Source of the DNA: Marinobacter litoralis
GTDB taxonomy: Bacteria; Pseudomonadota; Gammaproteobacteria; Pseudomonadales; Oleiphilaceae
Direction: 5' to 3'
Length of the DNA: 64,000 nucleotides
NCBI RefSeq assembly: GCF_003336705.1
Contig: NZ_QMDL01000002.1
Span: 171,262-235,261 of the forward strand
Of the stretch, positions 18,521 through 28,244 are shown piece by piece. A program made the translations under genes and the position numbers. The notes below the pieces were generated by a model. The model was given only the letters and a program-made list of their open reading frames with translations. It did not search any database and was not told where the DNA came from. The number at the start of each line of letters is the position of its first letter. Position 1 is the first letter of the stretch.

Positions 18521-20719
18521 TTGAGACGTTCCGCTGCCTTATTTGGGCTGTTTTTACTGTTTTTTTGCGCTTCGGCCCAGGCAAATCCTTTTTCTCTGCC
18601 CGGCATTCCGGGGTTTTCCGGGCAGGGAGAGAAGGAAGAGGCCTCACCAAAAGAGCTTGAAGCCTCTTTGGATGTGACCATTGAGGCTCTGGAGAACGAC
18701 GAACAACGTGCGGAGCTGGTGCAGCAACTCAAAACCATTCAGGAAGGGCTGAAAGCCAAATCTGTGGCAGACAGAAGCGAGACCTCCGCAAACGAAGGTT
18801 TGCTGGGCGCGCTTGCTGTCTTGTTCGATGAGGACCATAGCACCGACGATACCCCACCAAGCTACCTTTCCATTTGGAAAACGCATTTTCAGAATGCGTA
18901 CATCGCGGCCCGTACCTTACTGAACAGCGCATCCGTTCGCGTGCTGGCAGAAACCGCTGCGGGGCTGGCCGCTTGGCTTGCAGTGTTGTGGGGACTGACC
19001 CGTCTTTTCAGAGTGTTTTTTATCTGGCGAGACTGGCCCCTGCAAATGCCACGCAACCCAAAGCCTTGGCTTCTGGCGGTGCATTTTATCCGGCGTATTC
19101 TGCCTTGGCTGCTAACCTTTATCGCGCTATTAGCCGGGCTACCAACATTCGGTATGTCTGAAGCGGCACAAACCACGGTGCGAATACTGGCATACACGGG
19201 CCTTAGCGCCCGCATATTAACCTCGTTATTCGACGTGATGATTTCCGTGTTCTCCAACGGCCACCGGCTACCTGCCGTGATGATACTTCGCAGACGCATG
19301 TTGTTGCCGTTGTTTATCATAGGCGCACTTTTCGCCCTTGAAGATGCCTTAAGCACCTCCGAACTGACGACAAAACTTGGTTCCGAACTGGCCAGTGCAC
19401 TGGCGCTCGTTTTCAGTGTGGTTGCGGCGCTAATGAGTTTCTACCTGATTGTTCGCAACCGGCGCCCTGTGACCCACCTCATTCGTAACCGCCCCTACAA
19501 CCAGCGCAAAAACGAAGGCGTGTCGCGGGAAGTGATTGCGCTCTTGGCACGGCTTTGGCACATCCCCTTACTGGTCGCGATCAGCGCCTCAGTGATAGCG
19601 GTGTTCATTAATGGCGGCGAAGCCGATGCCGCTCTGGGTAAAGCCATGATTTGCGCTCTGCTTCTGGCACTTACGCTTGCCCTGCAAGGCCTACTTGGCA
19701 TCCAGCAAAACCGCCCCAAACACCGCTCTCTAAGTACCTTCAGCCGCAGACTGGTGCGCTTCGGGTATAACCTGATTCAAGCGGCAGCCTGGTTCGTATT
19801 TTTCGAACTGACCCTGCAAATCTGGGGTTTGTCGCTATTCGGTCTCGCGGGCAAACCGCCGATCAGCAAAAACATTACCGGCAGCCTACTAGGCGTCGCC
19901 ATTGTTCTACTGATCGCGAAACTAACGTGGATTTTTATCGACGAACTGCTGGAACGCGCCTTGGGCGTGGGCGACCGCAAAAAACGCATCAACGCCGCCC
20001 GGGCACAAACCATTCTGCCCATCGCGCGCAACACTCTGCTGATCACCCTTCTGATCATCGCTACATTGGTGAGCCTGTCTACCCTAGGTGTAGACGTGAC
20101 ACCCCTTCTGGCCGGTGCCGGTATTATCGGCCTTGCTGTGGGCTTTGGCGCGCAAACCCTGGTGCAGGATTTGATCACCGGTCTGTTCATTGTGGTGGAA
20201 GACTCCATGTCGGTGGGAGACTTCGTGCAGATCAACGGTTTTATGGGCACGGTGGAAGGCTTCAACCTGCGCACCGTGCGCCTGCGGGACCTTGAAGGCG
20301 TGGTGCATCACATTACGTTCAGCAAGATCAGCTCCATTCACAACATGTCGCGCCAGTTCGGCATCGCATTGCTGAAAATCCGCATCCCGCGAGAACTGCC
20401 CATCGACGACGCCATCCTCCTCATGAACGAAACCGCCGACGACCTGCGCCTGCAACCCGACATGCGCTGGCTGATCTGGTCGCCTTTGGAAATGCAGGGC
20501 ATTCATGCCTTCGAAGAAGGCTGCCCGGTTCTGCGGATGCGCATGCGTACCAAGCCCGAGTACCAGTGGGATGTATCCCGCGCGTTCAACTTACTGCTGA
20601 AGCGGAAAATGGAAGAACGCTACATCGACGTGGCTGCGCCGCGGATCAGTGTGCAAATGGAAGGCGAAGGCGGCAGCGGCTCCGCATACCTGGAGCGCCG
20701 CGGGCAAAGCGAGGTTTGA
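18521..20719 (+). CDS. MscS family mechanosensitive channel with signal peptide
   Basis: The 732-residue protein starts at TTG after GAAGAGG. A signal peptide (to about residue 23) is followed by a charged periplasmic segment and many membrane helices. The MscS pore and beta domain is at about residues 525-600: GAGIIGLAVGFGAQTLVQDL and FIVVEDSMSVGDFVQI. It is much longer than E. coli MscS (286) and more like the extended YbdG/YnaI/MscK-type proteins. Such channels release solutes on hypo-osmotic shock. Confidence 0.9.
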   Translation: MRRSAALFGLFLLFFCASAQANPFSLPGIPGFSGQGEKEEASPKELEASLDVTIEALENDEQRAELVQQLKTIQEGLKAKSVADRSETSANEGLLGALAVLFDEDHSTDDTPPSYLSIWKTHFQNAYIAARTLLNSASVRVLAETAAGLAAWLAVLWGLTRLFRVFFIWRDWPLQMPRNPKPWLLAVHFIRRILPWLLTFIALLAGLPTFGMSEAAQTTVRILAYTGLSARILTSLFDVMISVFSNGHRLPAVMILRRRMLLPLFIIGALFALEDALSTSELTTKLGSELASALALVFSVVAALMSFYLIVRNRRPVTHLIRNRPYNQRKNEGVSREVIALLARLWHIPLLVAISASVIAVFINGGEADAALGKAMICALLLALTLALQGLLGIQQNRPKHRSLSTFSRRLVRFGYNLIQAAAWFVFFELTLQIWGLSLFGLAGKPPISKNITGSLLGVAIVLLIAKLTWIFIDELLERALGVGDRKKRINAARAQTILPIARNTLLITLLIIATLVSLSTLGVDVTPLLAGAGIIGLAVGFGAQTLVQDLITGLFIVVEDSMSVGDFVQINGFMGTVEGFNLRTVRLRDLEGVVHHITFSKISSIHNMSRQFGIALLKIRIPRELPIDDAILLMNETADDLRLQPDMRWLIWSPLEMQGIHAFEEGCPVLRMRMRTKPEYQWDVSRAFNLLLKRKMEERYIDVAAPRISVQMEGEGGSGSAYLERRGQSEV

Positions 20720-20817
20720 TCGTGAACGGGTCAGCCCCCAATTTATTCTACGGCCATGATATCCTTGCCGCCCTATTTCCATTAGTTACGCTCATTTCAA
20801 ACAGTTTAGGTTCTATT

Positions 20818-21204
20818 ATGCGAATGATTATCCGGGCTTTTTTCCGCCTGCTCCGCTTGGCACTGACACCGTTCATGTTGCTTTCAGAGAAACTCAGTAC
20901 GCCTAAGGCCATCGAACGCTCGCCTGAGCGGCAGGCTGAAGTTGATAAAGCCACCGAAAGCCTGGCGCTCTATGAGTTCCGTGCTTGCCCGTTTTGCATC
21001 AAGGTTCGGAAGGAGATGGCTCGGTTAGGGCTGAAGATTGAGCGGCGGGATGCGCAGCGTGATTCGGGGCATCGGGAAGCACTTTTGAAGGGTGGTGGGG
21101 CGATTAAGGTGCCTTGTTTGTTGATTAGGGATGAGCAGGGTGAAGAGCGGTGGCTGTATGAGTCTGGGGATATTAATGATTGGCTGGGGAGGGAGTTTAG
21201 CTGA
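20818..21204 (+). CDS. Membrane-anchored glutaredoxin-like protein
   Basis: The 128-residue protein has a hydrophobic N-terminal helix (about residues 4-22) and a thioredoxin-fold domain with the redox motif CPFC at about residues 60-63, in ALYEFRACPFCIKVRKEM. A cis-Pro region IKVPCLLI follows. The reading frame stays open upstream, but ATG at 20818 has a TTTAGG before it and starts just before the hydrophobic helix. It follows the MscS-type gene by about 100 bases. Confidence 0.85.
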   Translation: MRMIIRAFFRLLRLALTPFMLLSEKLSTPKAIERSPERQAEVDKATESLALYEFRACPFCIKVRKEMARLGLKIERRDAQRDSGHREALLKGGGAIKVPCLLIRDEQGEERWLYESGDINDWLGREFS

Positions 21205-21310
21205 GGTAGGACTCGCCTCTGCCGATAGGGGGCAGATACTGCCCTTTATTGGTTACAGAAAATACCGTCAAACCAAATAGAGGACCCGCAAACAGAGCAC
21301 TCGTAGATTC

Positions 21311-21326
21311 GGGCACGATTCCTGCT
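21311..21326 (+). promoter_or_regulatory. Sigma-54-like promoter for second pilin gene
   Basis: GGGCACG-ATTC-CTGCT matches the -24/-12 consensus (TGGCACG, four bases, TTGCW), with the GG and GC dinucleotides at correct spacing. It ends 38 bases before the pilin ATG. Two consensus positions differ. pilA has a similar site. Confidence 0.6.
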
Positions 21327-21364
21327 TTGTTCTATCTATACTAATTCATCTTACGGAACAAAGA

Positions 21365-21835
21365 ATGAAGCAGCCAAGTTACGCCGATGGTTTTACACTC
21401 ATAGAACTCATGATCGCTATGGCTATTGTGGGTATCCTAGCAGCATTTGCCGTGCCGGCGTATCAAGACTATGTTGTCAAGGCAAAGCTGACAGAACCGT
21501 TCGTTATCCTATCCGGAAAAAAAGCTGCAATTTTAGACCACTTCAGCTCGAAAGGTATTATGCCTGCCGCGAACTCCCCTCTCGTAAACACGCTTTACGC
21601 AGAACTTTCAAATTCGACGGTGGTTCTTAAAACGTTACCCGCTTCAACTTCTGGCGACAACTCAAAACTCAACGTGGGGTTTGAGGTAAAAAATCTAGGG
21701 GCATCGACAGGAAGCCCCTCAAAAAATACGGTCGCCTTTCAATATCAAGGGTCAGAAACAGGAATCAAAATAGCTTGCACTGCGTCGATAGGCACTACGT
21801 TAGAATCCAAATATTTACCGCCTGCCTGCCGTTAA
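21365..21835 (+). CDS. Type IV pilin-like protein (second pilin)
   Basis: The 156-residue prepilin has a nine-residue leader ending in Gly, then the mature N-terminus [20 protein letters not shown] with the invariant Glu5. It continues [14 protein letters not shown], as in PilA. Two cysteines (IACTA and PPACR) near the C-terminus would form the D-region disulfide. Beyond the N-terminal helix it differs strongly from the PilA at 25.7-26.1 kb. It converges on a pilin-glycan ligase gene, with 13 bases between stops. Confidence 0.9.
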   Translation: MKQPSYADGFTLIELMIAMAIVGILAAFAVPAYQDYVVKAKLTEPFVILSGKKAAILDHFSSKGIMPAANSPLVNTLYAELSNSTVVLKTLPASTSGDNSKLNVGFEVKNLGASTGSPSKNTVAFQYQGSETGIKIACTASIGTTLESKYLPPACR

Positions 21836-21848
21836 GCGACCAAGGCAA

Positions 21849-23519
21849 TTATAATTCCGGCGGCCCCAACTCGATCAACTTCTTCTTTGCTCGAGCTGGG
21901 GCACTATTAACAGCTTTCTCATACATGTTGAGAGAGGCTTCTTTATATCCTTCCTGCAGAAGCATTTCAGACTCAATTAGCATAAAACGATATTTGTCCG
22001 CGCTATAGGTTTGAAGCCATCGCAATAGGCGAAGCATTTCATTTTGGTCAACTTGCTGCCACGGCTCTAACCAATTAGCAACAAGAATCGTATTATAGGG
22101 AACTGCTAGGACAACTTGAGAGCGCCAATCGTTTGGAGCTGGCACGCTCCCTCTAAAAATAGTCGTTACATTTACGATCTGGACCACCACAGCAACAATA
22201 ATTGCAGCCACACCATACAACCAGCCCGACGCCAAGCTCTTCGACTGAGCGGTGGTAGCACTTATTCTATAAAAATTGCAAAAACATGCAGCTAATAGCG
22301 GTAAAAGTAGCAGAACCCCCCATGAATGATAGAAGTTACCATCTACAAGACTGAGAACAAGGTAGGATAGAAGAATTAAGCCACTAAAAAACAGAAGATC
22401 GTTAGGCTTTGATCTGTCTTTTATCCGAAACTGCATATATATCACTCGAAGGGTTAACGCCCACAAACCGCCAACTAGAACTACAGCTGCCAGAGCACCC
22501 CATGCGGACAATGCTTGGAAAAACCAAGAATGCGGATGAACAGTTTCATCGTAACGGTTAGGTAAATAACGATAATTATCAACACCATGCCCAAACAACC
22601 ACTGCTGCCATGTCATATTATCTACAACTGAAAACCAAATACTCAGTCGACCACTAGAGACAGCATCTACAGTGTCAGCCACCTCCCTGCCGTGATTAAA
22701 AGACAACCCCATGCCAGGATGGTTGACCGAAAACAACTCTGAAATAGCAGCGGCAGCACTTGTAACGATCAAAACCTGCAGCAATAGTTTAAAAAAACTT
22801 CCCCTATGGGCCGTCGTGGCCACAAAAAGCAAGCCCACTAACAAAGCGATTAATGCTGCGCCAACCGAAGCTCTACCACCGGCCCAAAAAAGAGCCGCTA
22901 GCAGTACAGTCATCGACACAATCCCAAAGCATTTGGCAATACGCTCAGCGGAAACAGCGAAATAAAAAGCCGAAATCGCCGCAGGCAAAATAAGAAACGC
23001 AAAGTGCCGGATATGCAAAAACGGATAAGCGCCCCAAAACCAGTTAAAGTCGGCTGGGTTTTCCATTTGTATCCAACGAAAAGCAAAGAAAGAAATCGCC
23101 AATAGACCCGCGACACAGATTCCAAGCAAAACACCCTCGAGAGAAAGCCGCCCCCTTGCGTATACATCCACCAAGGCTACCAACACAAGAAAATGAGCAA
23201 TCCACTCAATCTGCCCAATAATAGCTGCGCCCCAATTGTGCGCAGCGAAAAAAACTCCCGCAGTCCCTGTAACAAGCAACAACACTCCACAAAGACGAAT
23301 CGCCATTGATGCGCCGACTAGAAGAGCTTGTGGCTTATTAACCAACCACAATATCAGACCGGAGACCTCCAATAGCATAACAAGCGCACGCGCCGAGTGA
23401 ATATTAGGAGGCCCCATAAGATATTGGCCAAAGAGGGATATCGTCACAACTCCCACGACAAGCAATACCGATAAAATCAAGGTCCAGCTCCACTCAATTG
23501 GTCTTGAATCAAACGCCAT
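21849..23519 (-). CDS. O-antigen ligase-like / pilin glycosylation ligase (Wzy_C, PglL type)
   Basis: The protein of about 556 residues has around 12 membrane helices. A periplasmic loop carries the Wzy_C signature: LFGHGVDNYRYLPNRY, then ETVHPHSWFFQALSAWG (key His residues near 325). The C-terminal 130 residues resemble the soluble Wzy_C_2 part of PglL/TfpO-like ligases. These enzymes move a lipid-linked glycan to pilin or to lipid A. ATG at 23519 shares a base with the upstream stop (TAATG), which argues for coupling. Placement beside two pilin genes favours pilin as acceptor. Confidence 0.8.
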   Translation of the reverse strand: MAFDSRPIEWSWTLILSVLLVVGVVTISLFGQYLMGPPNIHSARALVMLLEVSGLILWLVNKPQALLVGASMAIRLCGVLLLVTGTAGVFFAAHNWGAAIIGQIEWIAHFLVLVALVDVYARGRLSLEGVLLGICVAGLLAISFFAFRWIQMENPADFNWFWGAYPFLHIRHFAFLILPAAISAFYFAVSAERIAKCFGIVSMTVLLAALFWAGGRASVGAALIALLVGLLFVATTAHRGSFFKLLLQVLIVTSAAAAISELFSVNHPGMGLSFNHGREVADTVDAVSSGRLSIWFSVVDNMTWQQWLFGHGVDNYRYLPNRYDETVHPHSWFFQALSAWGALAAVVLVGGLWALTLRVIYMQFRIKDRSKPNDLLFFSGLILLSYLVLSLVDGNFYHSWGVLLLLPLLAACFCNFYRISATTAQSKSLASGWLYGVAAIIVAVVVQIVNVTTIFRGSVPAPNDWRSQVVLAVPYNTILVANWLEPWQQVDQNEMLRLLRWLQTYSADKYRFMLIESEMLLQEGYKEASLNMYEKAVNSAPARAKKKLIELGPPEL

Positions 23520-25564
23520 TACTGAAACACCCCTGAGCACAACCCATTCTTATCAAACGGCTCATCATTCTTGTAGTAATTACAAAGATCAATCATCAGA
23601 TCTAATACTTCGTTCGGCTTATCTCCACCATATCGGCTAGATGGCCACCACTTTCCCTCTTTCCGATCCACAATCAGAAAATCCTGCTCCAAACCTGGGT
23701 AAAGAGCTACGATATGCTGCTTATCGATTACGGCCCTTTGCTTAAGGGCTAGCAAGTGCTTTACCTCGTCTCTTACCACCACACTTCCATCTTCTGACAC
23801 CGTATAATAGCCAAGCCCTTCAGAAACTACTTTGACCATATCCAGGTCTTCCTCAAACATCGCACCAGTAGCAATACTGCTTTCGACAAAAATCTTTCGA
23901 TTTTCACAATCCTCACATCGCTCCAGATCGAATAAAGAACGCCCTTCGAAGTCAAATCCAGCATCGGAAATATTTAATGCATTAGTTATTGTTGGAGCTA
24001 TGTCGAGAAGCGATGCAACCGTGTGCACACGGTTTCCCTCTTTATAATCGGTACGTCGTGACAACCGTCTATCTTGGTATCCCAGAACAACGTGATATTG
24101 TTTTTCATCTAAAACACTGGTGCCATGTCCGTGAGCGGCTGTAGGAAATTCAATATCGGAGTTTCCGGATATCAGTTTGTCAGACTCCAACATAAAACCT
24201 TCCCCATGGTCAGATACCAGAAAGACAAGTGAGTTATCTAAAACTCCATGACGCTCAAGACCATGCATAATATCAGCAAACTGTGCATCTACTTTTTTAA
24301 GCATCAACTGGTATGCGTAATGATAGTGGCGATCCTGAGAATACGGAATACTATCATCACGCTCAAACTCACGATATAGAAACGGCCAATGCGGCAAAGT
24401 TAGATGCAATGCTAGAAATAATGGTTTATCGGGACGCGTAGCTACTGCATCTATAACTTCTCGCGTGAACGTTTCCGGCATATAGGTCCCATACACTCCC
24501 CGGTTCGAATATATCATCGGAAAAAGCCATTTCCCCAATGGAGTATTTGACACTAGAGCCACCAACGGCAATTCGGCCGCATGAGACAAAACAAAATCGG
24601 CCGCACCAAAATCTGGACCAACAGTTTCATCAAAACCATAACGCTCGTCGATATTATTAAACCGTCTTTCATCCATCCCATAGATTGTATGGTACCCCCC
24701 TTCTCGAAGGAGATTCTGCAGCTCGGAACCCACAATCTGATCTGACTCAAACGGCTGTAAATTGTATCTAACACTCGTTGTTTTTGGTGACTTCCCACTC
24801 AACATGGAGAACCAGGCAGTATAGGTTCTAGCAATGGGAGTAAAAGCCTCCTCAAAATAAACTCCCGAAGATAGAAACTCATCAATTTTAGGTGTGAGAT
24901 TTAGTGCGTTTCCATTGAGCCCCAGATGGTCAGGTCTGAGAGCATCAATACCAATAATAACAACATTAGGATGGTCGTAACTTCTACCTTTATTATTAGC
25001 ACCGCCTATAGAAGAGGACTCGGAATCAATCCCTTGAAAAGCAAGTGCAGACAGAGACGCTAAAGTAAAAAAAGCCGCGCCCGCAGTCTTCCAAAGGCGA
25101 CTTCGAAGCAAACTAAAAAGCCCAAAAAACACCAAAACAACACAAAAACCGCTAAGAGCCACAGCCACTTTCCAGCTTGACAACGGAGAATGCTTCAGAA
25201 ACCCCGAAAGGATTCGTGGAAAATAGATGGACACCCAAACGAGCACACCAACTACAAACAATGTAAACACAAAAACCAATGAAGAATTGAAAATATCACG
25301 CTCGGCAGCAAAAGAGGAAAAAGGAAAAAAAGCTAAGGCAACGAGAAACGCAAAGATAAAATGAAGAACCAACAAAGATATGATAAATGCCATAAAATCC
25401 AGCATGGCACCAGGACTACTAAAGAAGTCTCCGAACAGATCGGAGGCGAATCCAGCCTGTTCAGCGGCGTAACTCCAGGACATAAAAAACTGCCATAGAA
25501 GAAAGACAAGCAAAAAAACAAACGTTAACGCCAAGGAGTGAATCAAAACTCGTCTAAACAACAT
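23519..25564 (-). CDS. Five-TM sulfatase-fold transferase (phosphoglycerol/phosphoethanolamine transferase-like)
   Basis: The 681-residue protein has five membrane segments (about 8-28, 58-82, 95-115, 131-153, 160-176), then a periplasmic alkaline phosphatase/sulfatase fold. Metal-ligand motifs are IIGIDALRPDH (Asp207) and FLVSDHGEGF (Asp452, His453). The sulfatase C-x-P-S-R site reads TYTAW here, so Thr247 stands where sulfatases have the formylglycine Cys. Five helices plus a Thr nucleophile is the EptA/LtaS plan, pointing to transfer of a phospho-alcohol group. It is the first gene of a two-gene unit with the pilin-glycan ligase. Confidence 0.72.
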   Translation of the reverse strand: MLFRRVLIHSLALTFVFLLVFLLWQFFMSWSYAAEQAGFASDLFGDFFSSPGAMLDFMAFIISLLVLHFIFAFLVALAFFPFSSFAAERDIFNSSLVFVFTLFVVGVLVWVSIYFPRILSGFLKHSPLSSWKVAVALSGFCVVLVFFGLFSLLRSRLWKTAGAAFFTLASLSALAFQGIDSESSSIGGANNKGRSYDHPNVVIIGIDALRPDHLGLNGNALNLTPKIDEFLSSGVYFEEAFTPIARTYTAWFSMLSGKSPKTTSVRYNLQPFESDQIVGSELQNLLREGGYHTIYGMDERRFNNIDERYGFDETVGPDFGAADFVLSHAAELPLVALVSNTPLGKWLFPMIYSNRGVYGTYMPETFTREVIDAVATRPDKPLFLALHLTLPHWPFLYREFERDDSIPYSQDRHYHYAYQLMLKKVDAQFADIMHGLERHGVLDNSLVFLVSDHGEGFMLESDKLISGNSDIEFPTAAHGHGTSVLDEKQYHVVLGYQDRRLSRRTDYKEGNRVHTVASLLDIAPTITNALNISDAGFDFEGRSLFDLERCEDCENRKIFVESSIATGAMFEEDLDMVKVVSEGLGYYTVSEDGSVVVRDEVKHLLALKQRAVIDKQHIVALYPGLEQDFLIVDRKEGKWWPSSRYGGDKPNEVLDLMIDLCNYYKNDEPFDKNGLCSGVFQ

Positions 25565-25654
25565 CTAGATCTCGCTATACATAATGGCATACGAACCATC
25601 TTCTGACTTTTATTGTCTAATTTATCTCAATAAGGATAGTTGACACACATACAT

Positions 25655-25680
25655 GAAAAAGGGGCCAACAGGCCCCTTTC
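25655..25680 (-). terminator. Intrinsic terminator after pilA
   Basis: AAAGGGGCC and GGCCCCTTT form a nine-base stem with a four-base loop, followed on the minus strand by further T residues. It lies about 20 bases beyond the pilA stop. Confidence 0.85.
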
Positions 25681-25699
25681 ACACGCTAAAAACTGCTAA

Positions 25700-26134
25700 T
25701 CACTTACAGCCTGCCGGCAGGAACTTATCATCAACACCATTGCTTGACCCTTTCTGACAAGTAAAGGCCCCAGTGCCTGTATTGAAAACCAGCTCTACAG
25801 TTTTGCCCTGCAGATTTTTGTTTACGCCAGAATTACTGAACGTCGCGGTATAAGTACCGCTAGATGCAGAAATAGAGGAAACATATTTACCGGAACTAGT
25901 AAAAGTACCGAGCTCTGCAATACCGGGCGCAGAACCATTGGTCTGATAATAATCTACAATCGGAGTTTTCAAACCACCCAACAGGTTTACCGCTTCAGAT
26001 GCCTGGGCACGCGCAGTATAATCCTGATAAGCAGGAATCGCCACAGCCGCCAAAATACCAATGATCGCAACAACGATCATCAATTCAATCAGAGTAAAAC
26101 CCTGCTGGCCTTTGTTCATTTGAATCTTTTGCAT
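25700..26134 (-). CDS. pilA: Major type IV pilin PilA
   Basis: The 144-residue prepilin has a 12-residue leader ending Gln-Gln-Gly and the mature start [20 protein letters not shown], with Glu5. [13 protein letters not shown] follows. Cysteines at FTCQKG and PAGCK bound the C-terminal D-region. GAGG spaced 7 bases supports the first ATG. It is divergent from pilB, has its own sigma-54-like promoter and a strong terminator, which fits a highly expressed major subunit. Confidence 0.95.
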   Translation of the reverse strand: MQKIQMNKGQQGFTLIELMIVVAIIGILAAVAIPAYQDYTARAQASEAVNLLGGLKTPIVDYYQTNGSAPGIAELGTFTSSGKYVSSISASSGTYTATFSNSGVNKNLQGKTVELVFNTGTGAFTCQKGSSNGVDDKFLPAGCK

Positions 26135-26223
26135 AATTCGACCTCTATGTCGTCTTTTGGTTCTTAGTAGCTCCGGGGCGGTGGAGCATTACCCCGTGAC
26201 CGCTTTGAGCTTGGTGTAAGTTA

Positions 26224-26239
26224 AGCATCGCCCGTGCCA
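26224..26239 (-). promoter_or_regulatory. Sigma-54 promoter of pilA
   Basis: On the minus strand TGGCACG-GGCG-ATGCT matches the -24/-12 consensus at all but one position. It lies about 90 bases upstream of the pilA ATG, giving a leader of roughly 80 bases. This agrees with RpoN/PilR control known for pilA in Pseudomonas. Confidence 0.85.
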
Positions 26240-26529
26240 AATGCAAGATAACATAAAAAAACAACGCCCACTCAATCAGTTAAAGCAAGTGCGTGACTTA
26301 GATCACACAACTAACTGAGTACAACTTTAGTCGCGAAACGGCCATGAGTGACATTTTTCGTCACCAAACCTCTGCACGCTGCTTGGTCAATCTGAATACG
26401 ACCTCACAGAACCATAATGAGAAGTGGGACCTTAGACCCTACAACCTTTCCAAATTCAACCACTACATCTAAACTCTGTGCTCATAGAGACGTGATTCAG
26501 CCACTTACAAGACTTTTCTCAGAGCACTT
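26240..26529. other. Divergent pilA-pilB control region
   Basis: This stretch carries the upstream region of the pilA sigma-54 promoter, where a PilR activator would bind, and the unidentified pilB promoter. It is A/T-rich near 26250-26320. No ORF or clear repeat is seen. Confidence 0.5.
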
Positions 26530-28242
26530 ATGGCGAGCAACAACCGAAACGTAACGCTAACGGGCTTGGCCCGTCGATTTGTCGATGACGGGCTTTTGGA
26601 CGAGGACATCGCGAAAGATGCCTTCATCCAGGCATCCGAAAACCGCATCCCATTGATCACCTACCTCACGCAGAACGATCTAGCTGATAGCTCCAAACTA
26701 GCATTTTCCGCCGCTATGGAGTTCGGCATCTCTGTTCTCGACCTCGATTCGTTCCTGCCGGAAATGATGCCGGAGAAGTCCGTAGACGAGAAGCTGATCC
26801 GTAAGCACAACGCGCTTCCCCTCTACAAAAGGGGCAATCGGCTGTTCATTGCGGTTTCTGACCCGACAAATATCCAAGCTTTGGATGAGATCAAATTCAA
26901 TACAGGCCTTAGCACCGACGCTGTCCTAGTTGACGATGCAAAGCTTCGATCAGCAATAGACAAATACCTTGAGTCCCAAGACTCAACGATGGGAGATCTT
27001 GACGATGCCGACCTCGAAGGCGTAGAAACCGAAGGCGGGGACGGAGATGATGACGATGGCGCATCCACCACTGAAGTTGACGATGCTCCTATCGTAAAGT
27101 ACGTCAACAAAATGCTTCTCGACGCTATTCGTGGTGGTGCCTCGGATATTCACTTCGAACCATACGAAAAAACTTATCGGGTTCGCTATCGGACGGACGG
27201 CATTTTGAAAGAGGTTTCTCGGCCTTCCATAAAGCTCGCACCTAAAATTTCTGCTCGCGTGAAAATTATGGCGCAGCTGGATATTTCCGAGCGCCGAGTA
27301 CCTCAAGATGGCCGGATCAAGATGAAGCTGTCTAAAACCAAGGCTATCGACTTCCGGGTAAACACCTTGCCGACGCTCTGGGGCGAGAAAATTGTATTGC
27401 GGATTCTTGACCCGAGTCAGGCAAAACTCGGCATCGATGTTCTTGGCTACGAAGAGGACCAAAAGCAACTTTACCTGGAAGCTCTCGAACAGCCACAAGG
27501 GATGATTCTCGTCACCGGTCCGACAGGTTCCGGCAAAACGGTTTCGCTCTATACAGGCTTGAACATTCTCAACACCAACGAGCGCAACATCTCGACCGCG
27601 GAAGACCCGGCCGAGATCAACTTGGAAGGTATTAACCAAGTAAACGTAAACACGAAAGTCGGCCTCGGTTTTGCCGAAGCTCTGCGCGCCTTCTTGCGGC
27701 AAGACCCAGACGTAATAATGGTCGGTGAGATACGGGACTTGGAAACGGCCAACATTGCGATAAAAGCCTCTCAAACAGGCCACTTGGTTTTATCAACCCT
27801 GCACACCAATAGCGCTGCGGAAACTCTGACCCGAATGATGAACATGGGCGTTCCCGCCTTCAACATTGCGACCTCCGTAAGCCTGATCATTGCCCAGCGC
27901 CTCGGCAGGCGTCTGTGCAGCTGCAAACAGGCCGCGGACGTACCAAAAGACGTGCTTTTAGCCGAAGGGTTCACACAGGAACAAATTGATACAGGGTTCA
28001 CGTTGTTCCGCCCCAAGGGCTGTGATAAATGCAGTGGTGGGTACAAAGGCCGCGTTGGTATTTACGAGGTGGTCAAGATTACAGACGAGTTGGCCAGCAT
28101 GATTATGGAAGAGGCCAGTTCGATTCAAATAGCGAAAAAAGCGCAGGCCGAGGGCTTCCGTACTCTTAGGCAGTCTGCCCTGATGAAGGTAATTCAGGGC
28201 GTGACCAGCCTTGAAGAAGCCAACCGCGTGACGAAGGATTAA
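26530..28242 (+). CDS. pilB: Type IV pilus assembly ATPase PilB
   Basis: The 570-residue protein has an N-terminal MshEN domain (to about residue 150), an acidic linker, then the GspE/PilB ATPase. Walker A is [10 protein letters not shown] (about residues 329-338), the Asp box and His box regions follow, and Walker B is [14 protein letters not shown]-terminal tetracysteine zinc site is present (CSC and [11 protein letters not shown]). It powers pilus extension. It starts the pilBCD unit, divergent from pilA. Confidence 0.97.
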   Translation: MASNNRNVTLTGLARRFVDDGLLDEDIAKDAFIQASENRIPLITYLTQNDLADSSKLAFSAAMEFGISVLDLDSFLPEMMPEKSVDEKLIRKHNALPLYKRGNRLFIAVSDPTNIQALDEIKFNTGLSTDAVLVDDAKLRSAIDKYLESQDSTMGDLDDADLEGVETEGGDGDDDDGASTTEVDDAPIVKYVNKMLLDAIRGGASDIHFEPYEKTYRVRYRTDGILKEVSRPSIKLAPKISARVKIMAQLDISERRVPQDGRIKMKLSKTKAIDFRVNTLPTLWGEKIVLRILDPSQAKLGIDVLGYEEDQKQLYLEALEQPQGMILVTGPTGSGKTVSLYTGLNILNTNERNISTAEDPAEINLEGINQVNVNTKVGLGFAEALRAFLRQDPDVIMVGEIRDLETANIAIKASQTGHLVLSTLHTNSAAETLTRMMNMGVPAFNIATSVSLIIAQRLGRRLCSCKQAADVPKDVLLAEGFTQEQIDTGFTLFRPKGCDKCSGGYKGRVGIYEVVKITDELASMIMEEASSIQIAKKAQAEGFRTLRQSALMKVIQGVTSLEEANRVTKD

Positions 28243-28244
28243 GC

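Noticed and set aside
23519..25564. Annotation of the sulfatase-fold protein as a true sulfatase
   Set aside because: The Cys/Ser-x-Pro-x-Arg site needed for formylglycine is absent, and the five-helix N-terminus fits phospho-transferases better.
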